Shown: positions 27,553 to 35,816 of the stretch, piece by piece
Layout of the letters: every line of letters begins with the position of its first letter
How positions within the stretch are numbered: position 1 is the stretch's first letter
Translations under genes and position numbers: made by a program
From: Agromyces sp. H66
GTDB taxonomy: Bacteria > Actinomycetota > Actinomycetes > Actinomycetales > Microbacteriaceae
DNA length: 64,000 nucleotides
NCBI RefSeq assembly: GCF_004959775.1
Contig: NZ_SJZG01000005.1
Span: forward strand, 186,001-250,000
Reading direction: 5' to 3'
The notes under the pieces: generated by a model
What the model was told of the DNA's origin: nothing
Seen by the model: only the letters and a program-made list of their open reading frames with translations
The model's database searches: none

Positions 27553-27678
27553 ATGGTATCGCCGTTCAAGATCGCCTCGCTCGCCGGTATCTCGCTCATC
27601 GCAGTCTTCGCGTTGACCGGATGCATCAACCCGGGATCGGGCAGCGAGGTCGCGCCGAACGTATTCGCTCGCGGTTAG
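27553..27678 (+). CDS. Very small putative lipoprotein
   Basis: This 41-residue peptide has a hydrophobic N-terminus and lipobox LTGC (Cys24), followed by only 17 residues. It may be a genuine tiny lipoprotein or the stump of a longer one. The lipobox resembles that of the neighbouring frameshifted lipoprotein (also LTGC). Confidence 0.45.
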   Translation: MVSPFKIASLAGISLIAVFALTGCINPGSGSEVAPNVFARG

Positions 27679-27796
27679 TCCCTACGCCGCCGAGCCGTTC
27701 GGGAACACCGGCGTCACAGCCGTTGCATTCAGGGATCCCTGAGCGACCCGCGGGTCTCGGGATACAAGTCCCGACGGTCGTGGCTAGCGTAAGCAT

Positions 27797-28385
27797 GTGG
27801 GTTCTATCGCCGAACGTCGAGATCGAGTAACGCTCGCGCTCGGCGCGATCGTGGTCGCGGTGGGGCTCTGCCTGACTGGCTGTTCGATCGCCGAGTACGA
27901 CGGCGTGCTGGCGCGCCAGATTGGCGCCCTGAAAGACCCATTGATGCGTTCCATCTCGGACTGGGAGAAGGTGGGAGCCGAGCAAGACGCCTTCGTCGAC
28001 GATGTGATGACGGAAGGCGGCGCGGTTCCAGGAGCCTATTGGGACGGGACGTCGGACCCGATGGCGCTGGCCCTCAACCAGGGCGGCACCGTTCTCTACG
28101 ATCTGCGTGACACCGATCGAGGGTTGGTGGTCTTCGATGTGCTCCTCGCACCCGGGCCGCGGGACGCGAAATCCGACCGCTTCGTCAGTGCGGGTGAACC
28201 ATACTTCGGGCCGCCCTCGATCTACGTGTTTCTCGATCACCGCCGAGTTCCAGGACGGTCTGTTTGTCGACTGGAGCCGGAACAGGAGTGGATCACGGGC
28301 GGCGGGAGCAGGCTGCGATCCGGAACTCGTCGACACCTTGGGCCCGGGAGCCAGCGCCGAGCCGGTAGTCGAGTTCGATGGTTAG
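27797..28385 (+). pseudogene. Lipoprotein gene with a frameshift
   Basis: GTG 27797 opens a lipoprotein signal ending in LTGC (Cys29) and reads sensibly to PPSIYV at about 28232. The sensible sequence then continues one base out of frame as CFSITAEFQDGLFVDW, to a TAG at 28383-28385. The joined product would be about 195 residues. Either a one-base indel inactivated the gene or the assembly has an error there. No family recognised. 28386-28523 carries nothing visible. Confidence 0.65.
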
Positions 28386-28523
28386 GCCAACCAGCCCGTG
28401 ATTTCGCGATGACCGGTCCGCCGGCGGCACGCGGAATCCCGATGCACGCGGGATCCGCCAGCGGGCGTGCGCGGGGGGATCAGCTTGCGCTCGTCGGCAA
28501 GTGGTATTCCCGGTTTGGACCGC

Positions 28524-28928
28524 CTACTCCGCGATGTATTCCTGGCGAACGGTTCCTTTGGTGGCCATCGCGATGTACCTGAAGTCGTGATCCGAGTTGA
28601 GGACGACTGCGTCATTGGCTAGTGCATACGCGGCGATGAGGCAGTCGAAGGCTCCAGCGGCCCGCGGCATCCCCTGATCCCAGAGCGCCTGCTGGATGTC
28701 TAGGGCATCTTCCTCGGTCGGGTGCTCCCACGCCGGGAGCAGCGCGTCCATGTCCGCTCGGAGGTCGGAGTACTCGGCGGTAGTGCGCGCAGAATGGCAG
28801 TACTCCAGCACCTGCGGAGGACAGGTGATGATGAGGTGAGTTGGTGAGATCTCCCGGAGGCGCTGAGCGATGTTCGGGCTTCTACTGGCCTTGTGCCAGA
28901 CGCTGTTATCGACCAGGTATGTCGTCAC
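28524..28928 (-). CDS. VapC-type PIN-domain ribonuclease toxin
   Basis: This 134-residue PIN protein has the acidic active-site residues Asp7 (YLVDNSVW), Glu in QVLEYCH, and Asp in GAFDCLIAAYA and SDHDF. It cleaves RNA, usually tRNA or rRNA, when free of its antitoxin. It overlaps the upstream vapB by four bases. The pair lies in the recombinase-bracketed islet. Confidence 0.92.
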   Translation of the reverse strand: MTTYLVDNSVWHKASRSPNIAQRLREISPTHLIITCPPQVLEYCHSARTTAEYSDLRADMDALLPAWEHPTEEDALDIQQALWDQGMPRAAGAFDCLIAAYALANDAVVLNSDHDFRYIAMATKGTVRQEYIAE

Positions 28929-29140
28929 GCCGGCGCAGCGGTCGGGGTGATGGTTGGCGCGTCGATCTGGTCGGGCTCGAAGTCGCGACCGATGATCCGT
29001 TCAACGGCGGACGGTTGGCGCCGAACCGCAATCAAGGTCCGCAGGGCGAGATCGACCGTTTCGCGGTTCGACTTCGCGCCAGTTAGTTGCTTGGCCTGCC
29101 TGAGCTCTTCTTGGTCAATGTCGATTGAGGTGATGGGCAT
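28925..29140 (-). CDS. VapB-type antitoxin
   Basis: This 71-residue protein has an N-terminal antitoxin strand-helix motif (TSIDIDQEELRQAKQLTG and NRETVDLALRTLIA), as in VapB proteins that pair with PIN toxins. ATG 29140 has AAGGAGG seven bases upstream; the in-frame GTG at 29146 is too close to it. It binds VapC and autorepresses. The AT-rich upstream region (TATATAGGCCATTGTATA, 29161-29178) probably holds promoter and operator. Confidence 0.88.
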   Translation of the reverse strand: MPITSIDIDQEELRQAKQLTGAKSNRETVDLALRTLIAVRRQPSAVERIIGRDFEPDQIDAPTITPTAAPA

Positions 29141-29357
29141 GACCACTCCTCCTTAGCGTCTATATAGGCCATTGTATAAGGAACTCGGCGTGGCGGTGCG
29201 CTCTTGTGGAGATCGATGCCCGCCTTCGTCGCCGAAGACTGGCAGTAAAAGGGATCTGCCCGCGGGTGCCCGCTGGCCGATCCCTCAGCGCGCACTTTGA
29301 ACGTGGTGAGGGCGGCCCGCAGTGGCGTCTGGCAGGATGGCAGGCCCGCCGTAGATC

Positions 29358-29385
29358 ATGTACATGACACCGTATCGGATGTACA
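29358..29385 (+). promoter_or_regulatory. Phd/YefM-type operator and promoter
   Basis: Two TGTACA hexamers (29359-29364 and 29380-29385), the first inside the palindrome ATGTACAT, lie just before the antitoxin ATG 29394. TGTACA is the known core of YefM-YoeB operators, and Phd sites have the related GTGTACAC core. A TACAAT hexamer (29382-29387) could serve as -10. Spacing here is 21 bases rather than the 12 reported for YefM. Confidence 0.65.
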
Positions 29386-29393
29386 ATTGCAAT

Positions 29394-29642
29394 ATGTCCA
29401 GTGTAAGTGTCGCAGCCGCCCGCAGCCACCTGTCGGACGTGATCGCCCGATCCCAGCAGGAGGCGGTTTTCATCGAACGACGGGGCCGGCGCGCCGCGGT
29501 CGTGGTGAGCCCGGAGCGGTACGAGCGCATGCTCGAGGCGCTCGAAGACGCCGAGGATGCCGCCGCCTTCGATGAGGCGATGGCCGAAGAGGGCGAGAAC
29601 ATTCCCTGGGACCAGGTCAAGAAGGACCTGGGCTGGGAGTGA
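29394..29642 (+). CDS. Phd/YefM family antitoxin
   Basis: This 82-residue protein begins SSVSVAAARSHLSDVIARSQ and continues FIERRGRRAAVVVSPERYERML, the classic Phd/YefM N-terminal DNA-binding fold. The acidic C-terminus (AEEGENIPWDQVKKDLG) would wrap the toxin. ATG 29394 gives the family's usual N-terminus. It overlaps the toxin gene by four bases, and TGTACA operator cores lie just upstream. Confidence 0.9.
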   Translation: MSSVSVAAARSHLSDVIARSQQEAVFIERRGRRAAVVVSPERYERMLEALEDAEDAAAFDEAMAEEGENIPWDQVKKDLGWE

Positions 29643-29893
29643 GCTACCGGATCGAACTGCGACCGGCCGCCATTCGAGCGCTCAAGCGGATCGACCACCA
29701 AGACCGCGATCGCATCCGGGGCGCGATCGCGCTGCTCGGCCAAGATCCGCGCCCGCCCAGGGCAAAGGCACTCCAAGGCCGAGACGGACTCAGGGTGCGC
29801 GTGGGCAACTACCGGATCACCTACACCGTCCATGACGACGTGCTATTGGTCATCGTCACGCTCGGGCACCGCCGCGACGTCTACGACCGCTGA
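29639..29893 (+). CDS. RelE/ParE family toxin
   Basis: This 84-residue toxin begins at GTG 29639: YRIELRPAAIRALKRIDHQD, then LRVRVGNYRITYTVHDD and LVIVTLGHRRDVY. It matches the RelE/ParE fold with conserved basic C-terminal residues. With a Phd/YefM antitoxin it is most likely a ribosome-dependent mRNase of the RelE branch. Closest adjacent feature is a recombinase fragment 21 bases downstream. Confidence 0.9.
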   Translation: MSYRIELRPAAIRALKRIDHQDRDRIRGAIALLGQDPRPPRAKALQGRDGLRVRVGNYRITYTVHDDVLLVIVTLGHRRDVYDR

Positions 29894-29914
29894 CCCCGCA
29901 TCGTCCACCGAGGG

Positions 29915-30060
29915 ATCGAGCTTCGCCACCACAAGGGTGTCGCCGTCTCCGCACGCGGCGAGAGCTTCGCGAAGACCGGGTCGGGCGCGATCCGTTCCCG
30001 TCAGTCCGCGGTCGGTGAAGAGGTACGCGGGATCGACGCCGAGCCGCCCCTGGGTGGTGT
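29915..30060 (-). pseudogene. Second serine recombinase fragment (middle part only)
   Basis: Read leftward this gives GRLGVDPAYLFTDRGLTGT, DRARPGLREALAACGDGDTL and ends at VVAKLD, where homology stops. It overlaps the same region as the start of the truncated recombinase at 26206-26280 and is similar but clearly not identical in DNA. The catalytic serine end and the entire C-terminus are missing. Confidence 0.75.
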
Positions 30061-30451
30061 CGGCCGGCCTGGCATACGGGTTATCGCATCGAGTCAGTAC
30101 GAGGAGCACGAACGCGTGCGTTTCTGCGTCCGCGGCGGCCACCATGCCGTGTTCGCCGGTATACAGCTCGCCGCCCGCCAGATTGGTGACGACTGCGCCA
30201 ACAGCTGTACTTCCGCGACGGCGACGAGTTTCGTCGCTTGCTCACGGACACCGACGACACACTTCCTGCGACCATCACCACGAACGGGGACGAGGCTTTG
30301 CAGTAAGCACCCTTGCGATTTCTCAGAGCCGGCGCAACAGCTGCGTCATTGAAGTCCAAGGATCGCCGCTGCGTGACGTAGAGGACTTCACGTCTCGTCG
30401 AGTACCCGTGGGTCTCACGGGTTGCGAGCCGCGAACACGAGATAATGAAGC
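30061..30451. other. Gap without a supported gene; possible 3' gene stump
   Basis: No complete gene is visible. On the plus strand 30190-30306 reads QLYFRDGDEFRRLLTDTDDT, then LPATITTNGDEALQ and a stop. This has coding-like composition but no start, so it may be the tail of a destroyed gene. Family unknown. Confidence 0.35.
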
Positions 30452-30721
30452 ATGTCCTCTTCCGTCGAACGCCGCTCCAATCCGACCGCCTGGGCCGCGT
30501 TCTGGTTCGCGCTGGCCGGCCTCGTGCTCATGCCCATCCCGCTGTTCATCGGACTGATCCTCGGCGGCGTCCTCTCGATCGTCGCCGCAATCCTCGCCGT
30601 GATCGCCCTCTTCAAGGGGCTCGCGCGCAGCGGCACGGGCATCGCGCCCGTGGTGTTCGCCGCGATCTTCATCGCGCTCACGTGGGGCGGTATCTCGGTC
30701 GGCGGCGGCACCGTCTGGTAG
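30452..30721 (+). CDS. Small DUF4190-like membrane protein
   Basis: This 89-residue protein has two to three hydrophobic segments (residues about 13-35, 37-55 and 64-85) and a short polar N-terminus ending NPTAWAAFWFALAGL. The layout resembles DUF4190 proteins, small membrane proteins of unknown role in actinobacteria. No operon partner. Confidence 0.65.
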   Translation: MSSSVERRSNPTAWAAFWFALAGLVLMPIPLFIGLILGGVLSIVAAILAVIALFKGLARSGTGIAPVVFAAIFIALTWGGISVGGGTVW

Positions 30722-30775
30722 GTCGACCCGCCGGTAGTTCCTCCTCATCAATCCCGCCGGCACGAGGTTCGGTGG

Positions 30776-31213
30776 TCAGTCCTGTGGTGGGCGGCGCAGT
30801 CGCTTGACGTCGGTGCGACGCTTCTTCGCCTCCAGGCGCCTCTCCTTGGCGCCGCGACTCGGACGCGTCGGTCGTCGCGTCGGTGACGGCGGCCTCAGCG
30901 CGTCGGCCACGAGGGCGGCCAGCCGGGCGCGCGCAGCGTTCCTGTTGCGCAATTGCGCGCGGTGCTCGGATGCCGTGATCGTCAGGACTCCGTCGACGAC
31001 GCGACTGCCCAGGCGTTCGAGGAGTCGCTCCCGCTGGAGCGGCGACAGGACGGCCGAGCCCGCGACATCCCACACGAGTTCCGCTCGGGAGTCGGCGGTG
31101 TTCACGCCTTGCCCGCCGGGACCGGATGACCGCGAGAACCGCCACGACAGCTCAGACTCGGGGATCGTGAGCGCGGAGTCGACCCGAAGACCGGGACGGT
31201 GGGCGGCGGGCAT
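30776..31213 (-). CDS. arfB: Alternative ribosome-rescue factor B (YaeJ/ICT1-like)
   Basis: This 145-residue peptidyl-tRNA hydrolase releases nascent chains from ribosomes stalled without a stop codon. The class I release-factor GGQ is in SSGPGGQGVNTADSRAEL, and the C-terminal basic tail (KERRLEAKKRRTDVKRLRR) is the part that enters the empty mRNA channel in ArfB. Length matches the family. The gene stands alone. Confidence 0.95.
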   Translation of the reverse strand: MPAAHRPGLRVDSALTIPESELSWRFSRSSGPGGQGVNTADSRAELVWDVAGSAVLSPLQRERLLERLGSRVVDGVLTITASEHRAQLRNRNAARARLAALVADALRPPSPTRRPTRPSRGAKERRLEAKKRRTDVKRLRRPPQD

Positions 31214-31267
31214 GGTTCCATCATCCCCTCGCGCCTCCCTGTCGGTGGTGCAACCTAGGCTCGGACG

Positions 31268-31657
31268 GTGGCCACACTCGACGACCTGCGCCGCACCGCA
31301 TTGGAGCTCCCCGGCAGCGAGGAACGCGCAACGACGGGCGGCGCGGCGTGGTTCGTTCGCCGCAAGCTGTACGCGTGGGAGTGCCCTCCCTGGCCGAGCA
31401 TCCCCGCAGACATCCGCGAGATCATCGCGACCGAGCTCGTCGTCGGCGTGAAGGTCGCCGACCGCCTGGACGCGCTCGCCCTTGTCGAAATGGCGCCCGA
31501 CGTGTTCCTGCGCACCACGACCACGTGGAGTGAGCCGAAGGTCGCGTTCCGCATGGCCCGCATCGACGAGGACCATCTCGCCGAGCTCGTGACCGACGCG
31601 TGGCGCGTGCAGGCCCCGAGGTACCTGCGACGCCGGCTGGACGGCACCGACCAGTAG
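31268..31657 (+). CDS. MmcQ/YjbR family protein
   Basis: This 129-residue protein from GTG 31268 contains LRRTALELPGSEERATTGGAAW, then the EPKVAFRMARID..HLAELVTDAWR helix region. It fits MmcQ/YjbR proteins, which have a CyaY-like fold often described as DNA-binding though function is uncertain. It is divergent from arfB. Confidence 0.88.
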   Translation: MATLDDLRRTALELPGSEERATTGGAAWFVRRKLYAWECPPWPSIPADIREIIATELVVGVKVADRLDALALVEMAPDVFLRTTTTWSEPKVAFRMARIDEDHLAELVTDAWRVQAPRYLRRRLDGTDQ

Positions 31658-31904
31658 AGCGTCCCCGGCGCCCGTCGATTCGACCGGACGCAGCGGCGTG
31701 CCTGCATGCGAGGGCGTCCCCGGCATCGGCTCGAGCCGTCGGGTCACGAATGCATGCGATCTGCACCGTGGGAGGCAGGATGCGGTGCGATCGGCATCCA
31801 CTCGGCGACATCGCGGAGCATCAGCGGTCGCTCGTGTCGGTCGTCCGTGCCATCGTGCGGGGTATGGCTTCTCTAGGCTCCCGTCGACTCCGCGGGGTTC
31901 CGTG

Positions 31905-32447
31905 ATGACCGCCTACGTCGCCCTGCTGCGCGGCATCAACGTCGGCGGCAAGAACCCCATCGGCATGCAGGACCTCGCCGAGTGCTTCCGCGCGGCCGGG
32001 TACGAGGAGGTACGCACGCACCTGCAGAGCGGCAACGTCCTGTTCTCATCGAGCCGCCGGAGCGGGTCCGACGTCGAGGAGACGATCGAACGGATGCTTC
32101 GGCAGCGCTTCGACATCCCGATTCCGGCGATCGTGCGATCACGCGACGAACTCGACGCGACCGTCGCGTCGGCACCGGCCGATCACGGCTCCGCGGAGCT
32201 GCGCAGCGACGTGTTCTTCCTGAAGCATCCGCTCACCGCGGACGTCGTGATGGCACAGATGCCGGACCTGCGAGCGGGCGTCGACGCGATCGTGCCCGGG
32301 CCCGGCGCGCTCTACTTCTCGCGGGTGGCAGCCCAAGCGGGCAAGACCCGCATCACCCGCCTGATGGCCATGCCCGTCTTCCAGCAGATGACCGTGCGCA
32401 CCTGGCGCACGACGACCAGGCTCCTCGGGGTGCTCCATGAGAGCTGA
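31905..32447 (+). CDS. DUF1697 family protein
   Basis: This 180-residue protein starts TAYVALLRGINVGGKNPIGM and contains THLQSGNVLFSS, both hallmarks of DUF1697. It ends in VRTWRTTTRLLGVLHES. Function of the family is not established. A degenerate copy of its last 27 residues follows at 32650-32733, implying a former tandem duplication. Confidence 0.92.
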   Translation: MTAYVALLRGINVGGKNPIGMQDLAECFRAAGYEEVRTHLQSGNVLFSSSRRSGSDVEETIERMLRQRFDIPIPAIVRSRDELDATVASAPADHGSAELRSDVFFLKHPLTADVVMAQMPDLRAGVDAIVPGPGALYFSRVAAQAGKTRITRLMAMPVFQQMTVRTWRTTTRLLGVLHES

Positions 32448-32463
32448 GCGTGCTCGCGCAGAT

Positions 32464-32613
32464 TCAGTCGAGCGGATGCCAGTGCGAGAGGATGCCGCGG
32501 GCGTCGTAGTGCGACCGGATGTCCCGCAACCGTGGCAGGTTGGTCCCGTAGTACGCCTCGGCGTCGCGGAGCTGGTCCGAGTCTGCGAAGTTCTGAAAGC
32601 CCCGTCCGGTGCT
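32464..32613 (-). pseudogene. C-terminal stump of a BBE-domain FAD oxidase
   Basis: Read leftward: FQNFADSDQLRDAEAYYGTN, LPRLRDIRSHYDARG and a terminal HWHPLD stop. This is the berberine-bridge-enzyme-like C-terminal domain of FAD-linked oxidoreductases. The FAD domain and start are absent; homology ends about 32613. The gene was cut off next to a DUF1697 remnant. Confidence 0.75.
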
Positions 32614-32649
32614 CGCATCTCGTGTCACGCCCGGTCCGGGCGTCCCGGC

Positions 32650-32733
32650 ATGATATCCCCGGTCTTGCGGCACTTGATGGTGCGCAGTCGGCACACGACG
32701 AACCGTCTGGTGGGACTGCTCCACGAGGACTGA
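32650..32733 (+). pseudogene. C-terminal remnant of a second DUF1697 gene
   Basis: The 27 residues ending VRSRHTTNRLVGLLHED and a TGA align with the end of the intact DUF1697 protein (VRTWRTTTRLLGVLHES). Everything upstream of about 32650 is unrelated, so only the 3' end of a paralogue survives, adjoining the oxidase stump. Confidence 0.72.
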
Positions 32734-32741
32734 AGGGACCG

Positions 32742-33305
32742 CTATCGGGCTCGCTCCCACGTGATCTCCTCGAGCGGGTATCGCTCGTCGCTCGTACCGG
32801 GCCCCGGGTCGCCCCGACCTCCCCCCAGCGGCATTCCGATCGCCGCCATGGTCGTCACCTCCCAGTGCTCGGGAATCCGGAACTCGAGGGCGACGGCTTC
32901 GCGGTCGAAGGCGCGGAACTGGTGGACGAAGAGCCCCATCGAGTGCGCCTGGAACGTCATGTGGGCGACCGCCTGCCCCACGTCGTAGTGCGCGAACTCC
33001 GAGTATTCGATATCGCTGTCTTCGACGAATCGGTGTGCGAGATTCGCGACGAGCAGGCTGGCGCCGGGCGCCCACATCGCCGAGCTCCGAGCGAGGTGGC
33101 GTACGAGCCGCTCATGCACCTCGTCGCCTCGCAGGCCCACGATGAACGCCCACGGCTGGGAGTTGCCGGCCGAGGGAGCACTACGCGCCGCCTCCAGAAG
33201 GAGATCGACCACGCCGTTCGACACGGTATGCCCCGCGTCGAACCGGACGGGACTGAAGCGATCCAGCGTAAACGAGTGGGGCAGGACTCGGGCGCCGTCG
33301 GTCAC
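32742..33305 (-). CDS. Nitroreductase family FMN oxidoreductase
   Basis: This protein of about 187 residues contains LLEAARSAPSAGNSQPWAFIVG (FMN-binding, nitroreductase signature), VGQAVAHMTFQAHSMGLFVHQF and AAIGMPLGGG. The family reduces nitro-compounds or quinones, or acts on flavins, using NAD(P)H. The start is uncertain: GTG 33305 gives the family's N-terminal length, whereas the upstream frame to ATG 33413 is Arg-rich and looks non-coding. 33306-33544 holds nothing else recognisable. Confidence 0.82.
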   Translation of the reverse strand: MTDGARVLPHSFTLDRFSPVRFDAGHTVSNGVVDLLLEAARSAPSAGNSQPWAFIVGLRGDEVHERLVRHLARSSAMWAPGASLLVANLAHRFVEDSDIEYSEFAHYDVGQAVAHMTFQAHSMGLFVHQFRAFDREAVALEFRIPEHWEVTTMAAIGMPLGGGRGDPGPGTSDERYPLEEITWERAR

Positions 33306-33544
33306 ACCAACAGCAACGGGCCCGAGGGGCGGTGCATTCCGTTCTCCCGCGTGACGCCGGTGTCGGCAACGGTGCCCCGGAGAAGGACGCACCCGCCAGC
33401 GCAGCGTCTGCATGGCCGAGCAGCGACCGCCGCACGTTCTACGCGAGGTCCGATTCTCGCGAGATGACGGGGCGTCTTCCGCACAGAATCGGTAGCGGGA
33501 CTTGAACCGGCGTCGGTCGCCGGACGGAAAGGACATACCCAGAC

Positions 33545-34282
33545 ATGAGCACCATCGCACTGGTCACCGGCGGAAACCGCGGCCTTGGACTGGCGACGGC
33601 CACCGCCCTCGCCCGCACGGGAGCGACGGTCATCATCGCCGGACGCGACTCCGACGCCGTTGCCACGGCCGCGCACGGCCTGCTCGAGCAAGGGCTCGTC
33701 GCGGAGGCTTTGACGATGGATGTCGCCTCACCGGAGAGCGTCAGGGCAGGCGCCGAGGCGATCACCGATCGCCACGGCCGCCTCGACATTCTGGTGAACA
33801 ACGCAGGAATCCTGCCGGAGGCGACCGCGATCGGAGACCACGAGTTCGTGCACATCGGTGCCTTCGCCCGCACGTTCGAGACGAATGTCATCGGCGTGGC
33901 GACCGTCACCGAGAATTTCCTGCCGCTCCTCCGTCGGAGCGACGCGGGTCGAATCGTGAACGTCTCCTCCACGATGGGATCCCTGAGCGACCAGTCGGAC
34001 GAGAGCTCTCCGTACTACACGAGCGTGCTGCCTGCCTACCAGGCGTCGAAGGCGGCGGTGAACAGCATGACCATCGGCCTCAGCAAGAAGCTCGCCGGCA
34101 CCAAGCTCAAGGTCACCTCGGTATGTCCCGGGTGGGTGCAGACCGACCTCGCACCGGGGAACCGTGAGCAGGCCCCGACGAGCGCCGACGAGGCCGCACG
34201 GATCGTCGTGGCGGCCGCGACGCTTTCCGAACACGGGGCATCGGGAACATTCATCAGCAGCACCGGCCCCGTTCCGTGGTGA
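33545..34282 (+). CDS. Short-chain dehydrogenase, carbonyl-reductase-like
   Basis: This 245-residue SDR has TGGNRGLGLATATALA cofactor loop, NNAGILPEA, NVSSTMGS with the catalytic Ser, YQASKAA (Tyr/Lys) and CPGWVQTDLA. The pattern is that of plant/bacterial carbonyl-reductase-like (NADP-dependent) SDRs. A monocistronic gene; substrate unknown. Confidence 0.9.
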   Translation: MSTIALVTGGNRGLGLATATALARTGATVIIAGRDSDAVATAAHGLLEQGLVAEALTMDVASPESVRAGAEAITDRHGRLDILVNNAGILPEATAIGDHEFVHIGAFARTFETNVIGVATVTENFLPLLRRSDAGRIVNVSSTMGSLSDQSDESSPYYTSVLPAYQASKAAVNSMTIGLSKKLAGTKLKVTSVCPGWVQTDLAPGNREQAPTSADEAARIVVAAATLSEHGASGTFISSTGPVPW

Positions 34283-34323
34283 CACCCCGCCGCGACGTGC
34301 GAATCCGGGCGACGCGGTCCGCG

Positions 34324-34626
34324 TCAGGCCTCGAACGACCGGTGCGTCTCGTACCTGATGAGGCTCGGGGGCGCGGCGAGGAGTTCGGCGAGTTCGGGTA
34401 CCGCGCCCTCCCCAGCACGGAAGTCTCGATACGCCTGCTCGGCTTCCCAAGAGGCCCAGGTCTCGTACAGCGTCCAGTGGGCCGGGTCATCGCGGTTCGC
34501 GAGCCATTCGAGCCGCTCGAATCCGGGGAAGGATCGGGTGTCCTCGAGCAGGTCCGCCACCACGGCGTGTGCCTCCTCGAGCCGTGCAGGGTCCATCCGG
34601 AACTCGACGATCGCGATGTGTGCCAC
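34324..34626 (-). CDS. Antibiotic biosynthesis monooxygenase (ABM) domain protein
   Basis: This 100-residue ferredoxin-like ABM-fold protein begins AHIAIVEFRMDPARLEEAHA and contains FPGFERLEWLANRDDPAHWTLYETWASWEAEQAY-type sequence. Family members are cofactor-free monooxygenases or quinol monooxygenases and stress proteins. GTG 34626 has GGAGGAGG upstream. It converges with the SDR gene. Confidence 0.88.
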   Translation of the reverse strand: MAHIAIVEFRMDPARLEEAHAVVADLLEDTRSFPGFERLEWLANRDDPAHWTLYETWASWEAEQAYRDFRAGEGAVPELAELLAAPPSLIRYETHRSFEA

Positions 34627-34822
34627 GGTGCCTCCTCCAGCGCGGCATCCGCTCGGCCTCGGGATCCGCCATCGGACACTAACCCGGCGAACGCGTCGCC
34701 CACCACCGATACGCCACGCAGCGGAAAGGCCGTGGACTTCGGATGCCTCGTCTGCCACGATCGCAGGCGCCCCCATCTCAGGGCGCGCCCGATGCGGGCG
34801 CCACGCCGACCTGGAGCCTGCA

Positions 34823-35803
34823 ATGCGATACACCACCCTCGGCGCGAGCGGCCTGCGGATCTCGCGCCTCATCCTCGGCTGCATGTCGTACGGCGAGCCG
34901 GGCCGCGGCGCTCACGGCTGGTCGCTCGGCCTCGACGACTCGCGCCCCTTCTTCCGTGCCGCGGTCGAGGCGGGCATCACCGTCTTCGACACCGCGAACG
35001 TGTACTCGCTCGGCTCGAGCGAGGAGATCACCGGCCAGCTCATCCGTGAGTTCACTCGCCGTGACCAGGTCGTCATCGCGACGAAGCTCGGCATGCCGAT
35101 GGGCGAAGGGCCGAACGACGCCGGCCTCTCGCGCGGCGCCATCATGACGCAGGTCGACGACTCGCTGCGACGGCTCGGCACCGACTATATCGACCTGTAC
35201 CAGATCCACCGCCTCGACCACCGCACGCCCGTCGAGGAGACCATGCAGGCGCTGCACGACGTGGTCGCCTCGGGGAAGGTGCGTTACCTCGGGGCATCCT
35301 CGATGCACGCCTGGCAGTTCGCGAAGATGCAGTACACCGCCGACCTGCACGGCTGGACGCGCTTCGTCTCCATGCAGGACCAGTACAACCTGCTGATGCG
35401 CGAAGAGGAGCGGGAGATGCATCCGTTCTGCGTCGACCAGGGCATCGGGGTCATCCCGTGGAGCCCGCTCGCCCGCGGCCGCCTCACCCGTGAGTACGGC
35501 GCACCGAGCCCCCGACTCGAGCTCGACGCGACCGGCGCGAACCTCTATCGGCAGGACGAGGAGTCCGACCGGGCCATCGCCGCGGCCGTCGGCGAGATCG
35601 CCGCCGAGCGGGGCGTCTCCCGTGCACGGGTCGCCCTCGCGTGGCACTTCGCGAAGCCCGCGGTGTCGGCGCCGATCATCGGCGCCACGAAACCCGAGCA
35701 CCTGCAGGATGCCATCGCCGCGCTCGAACTGGAGCTCACCGCCGACGAGGTCGCACGGCTCGAGGCGCCGTACCGGCCACGCAATCCTGAGGGCTTCGCC
35801 TGA
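34823..35803 (+). CDS. Aldo/keto reductase
   Basis: This 326-residue TIM-barrel NADPH oxidoreductase has FDTANVYSLGSSEEITG (catalytic Asp/Tyr), KLGMPMG (catalytic Lys), DLYQIHRLDHRTP (His) and the cofactor-binding ARVALAWHFAKP and PIIGATKPEHL. It resembles the YajO/Tas-like AKR group. Monocistronic; converges with an IclR gene. Confidence 0.92.
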   Translation: MRYTTLGASGLRISRLILGCMSYGEPGRGAHGWSLGLDDSRPFFRAAVEAGITVFDTANVYSLGSSEEITGQLIREFTRRDQVVIATKLGMPMGEGPNDAGLSRGAIMTQVDDSLRRLGTDYIDLYQIHRLDHRTPVEETMQALHDVVASGKVRYLGASSMHAWQFAKMQYTADLHGWTRFVSMQDQYNLLMREEEREMHPFCVDQGIGVIPWSPLARGRLTREYGAPSPRLELDATGANLYRQDEESDRAIAAAVGEIAAERGVSRARVALAWHFAKPAVSAPIIGATKPEHLQDAIAALELELTADEVARLEAPYRPRNPEGFA

Positions 35804-35816
35804 CGCCGGCGACCGC

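Noticed and set aside
25777..30060. Possible prophage or integrative element between the resolvase fragments
   Set aside because: No integrase, capsid, tail, relaxase or att repeats were seen; the content fits decayed accessory DNA with toxin-antitoxin modules.
33306..33560. Extended nitroreductase N-terminus to 33413 or 33560
   Set aside because: The extra residues are Arg/His-rich non-coding-like sequence outside the family length.
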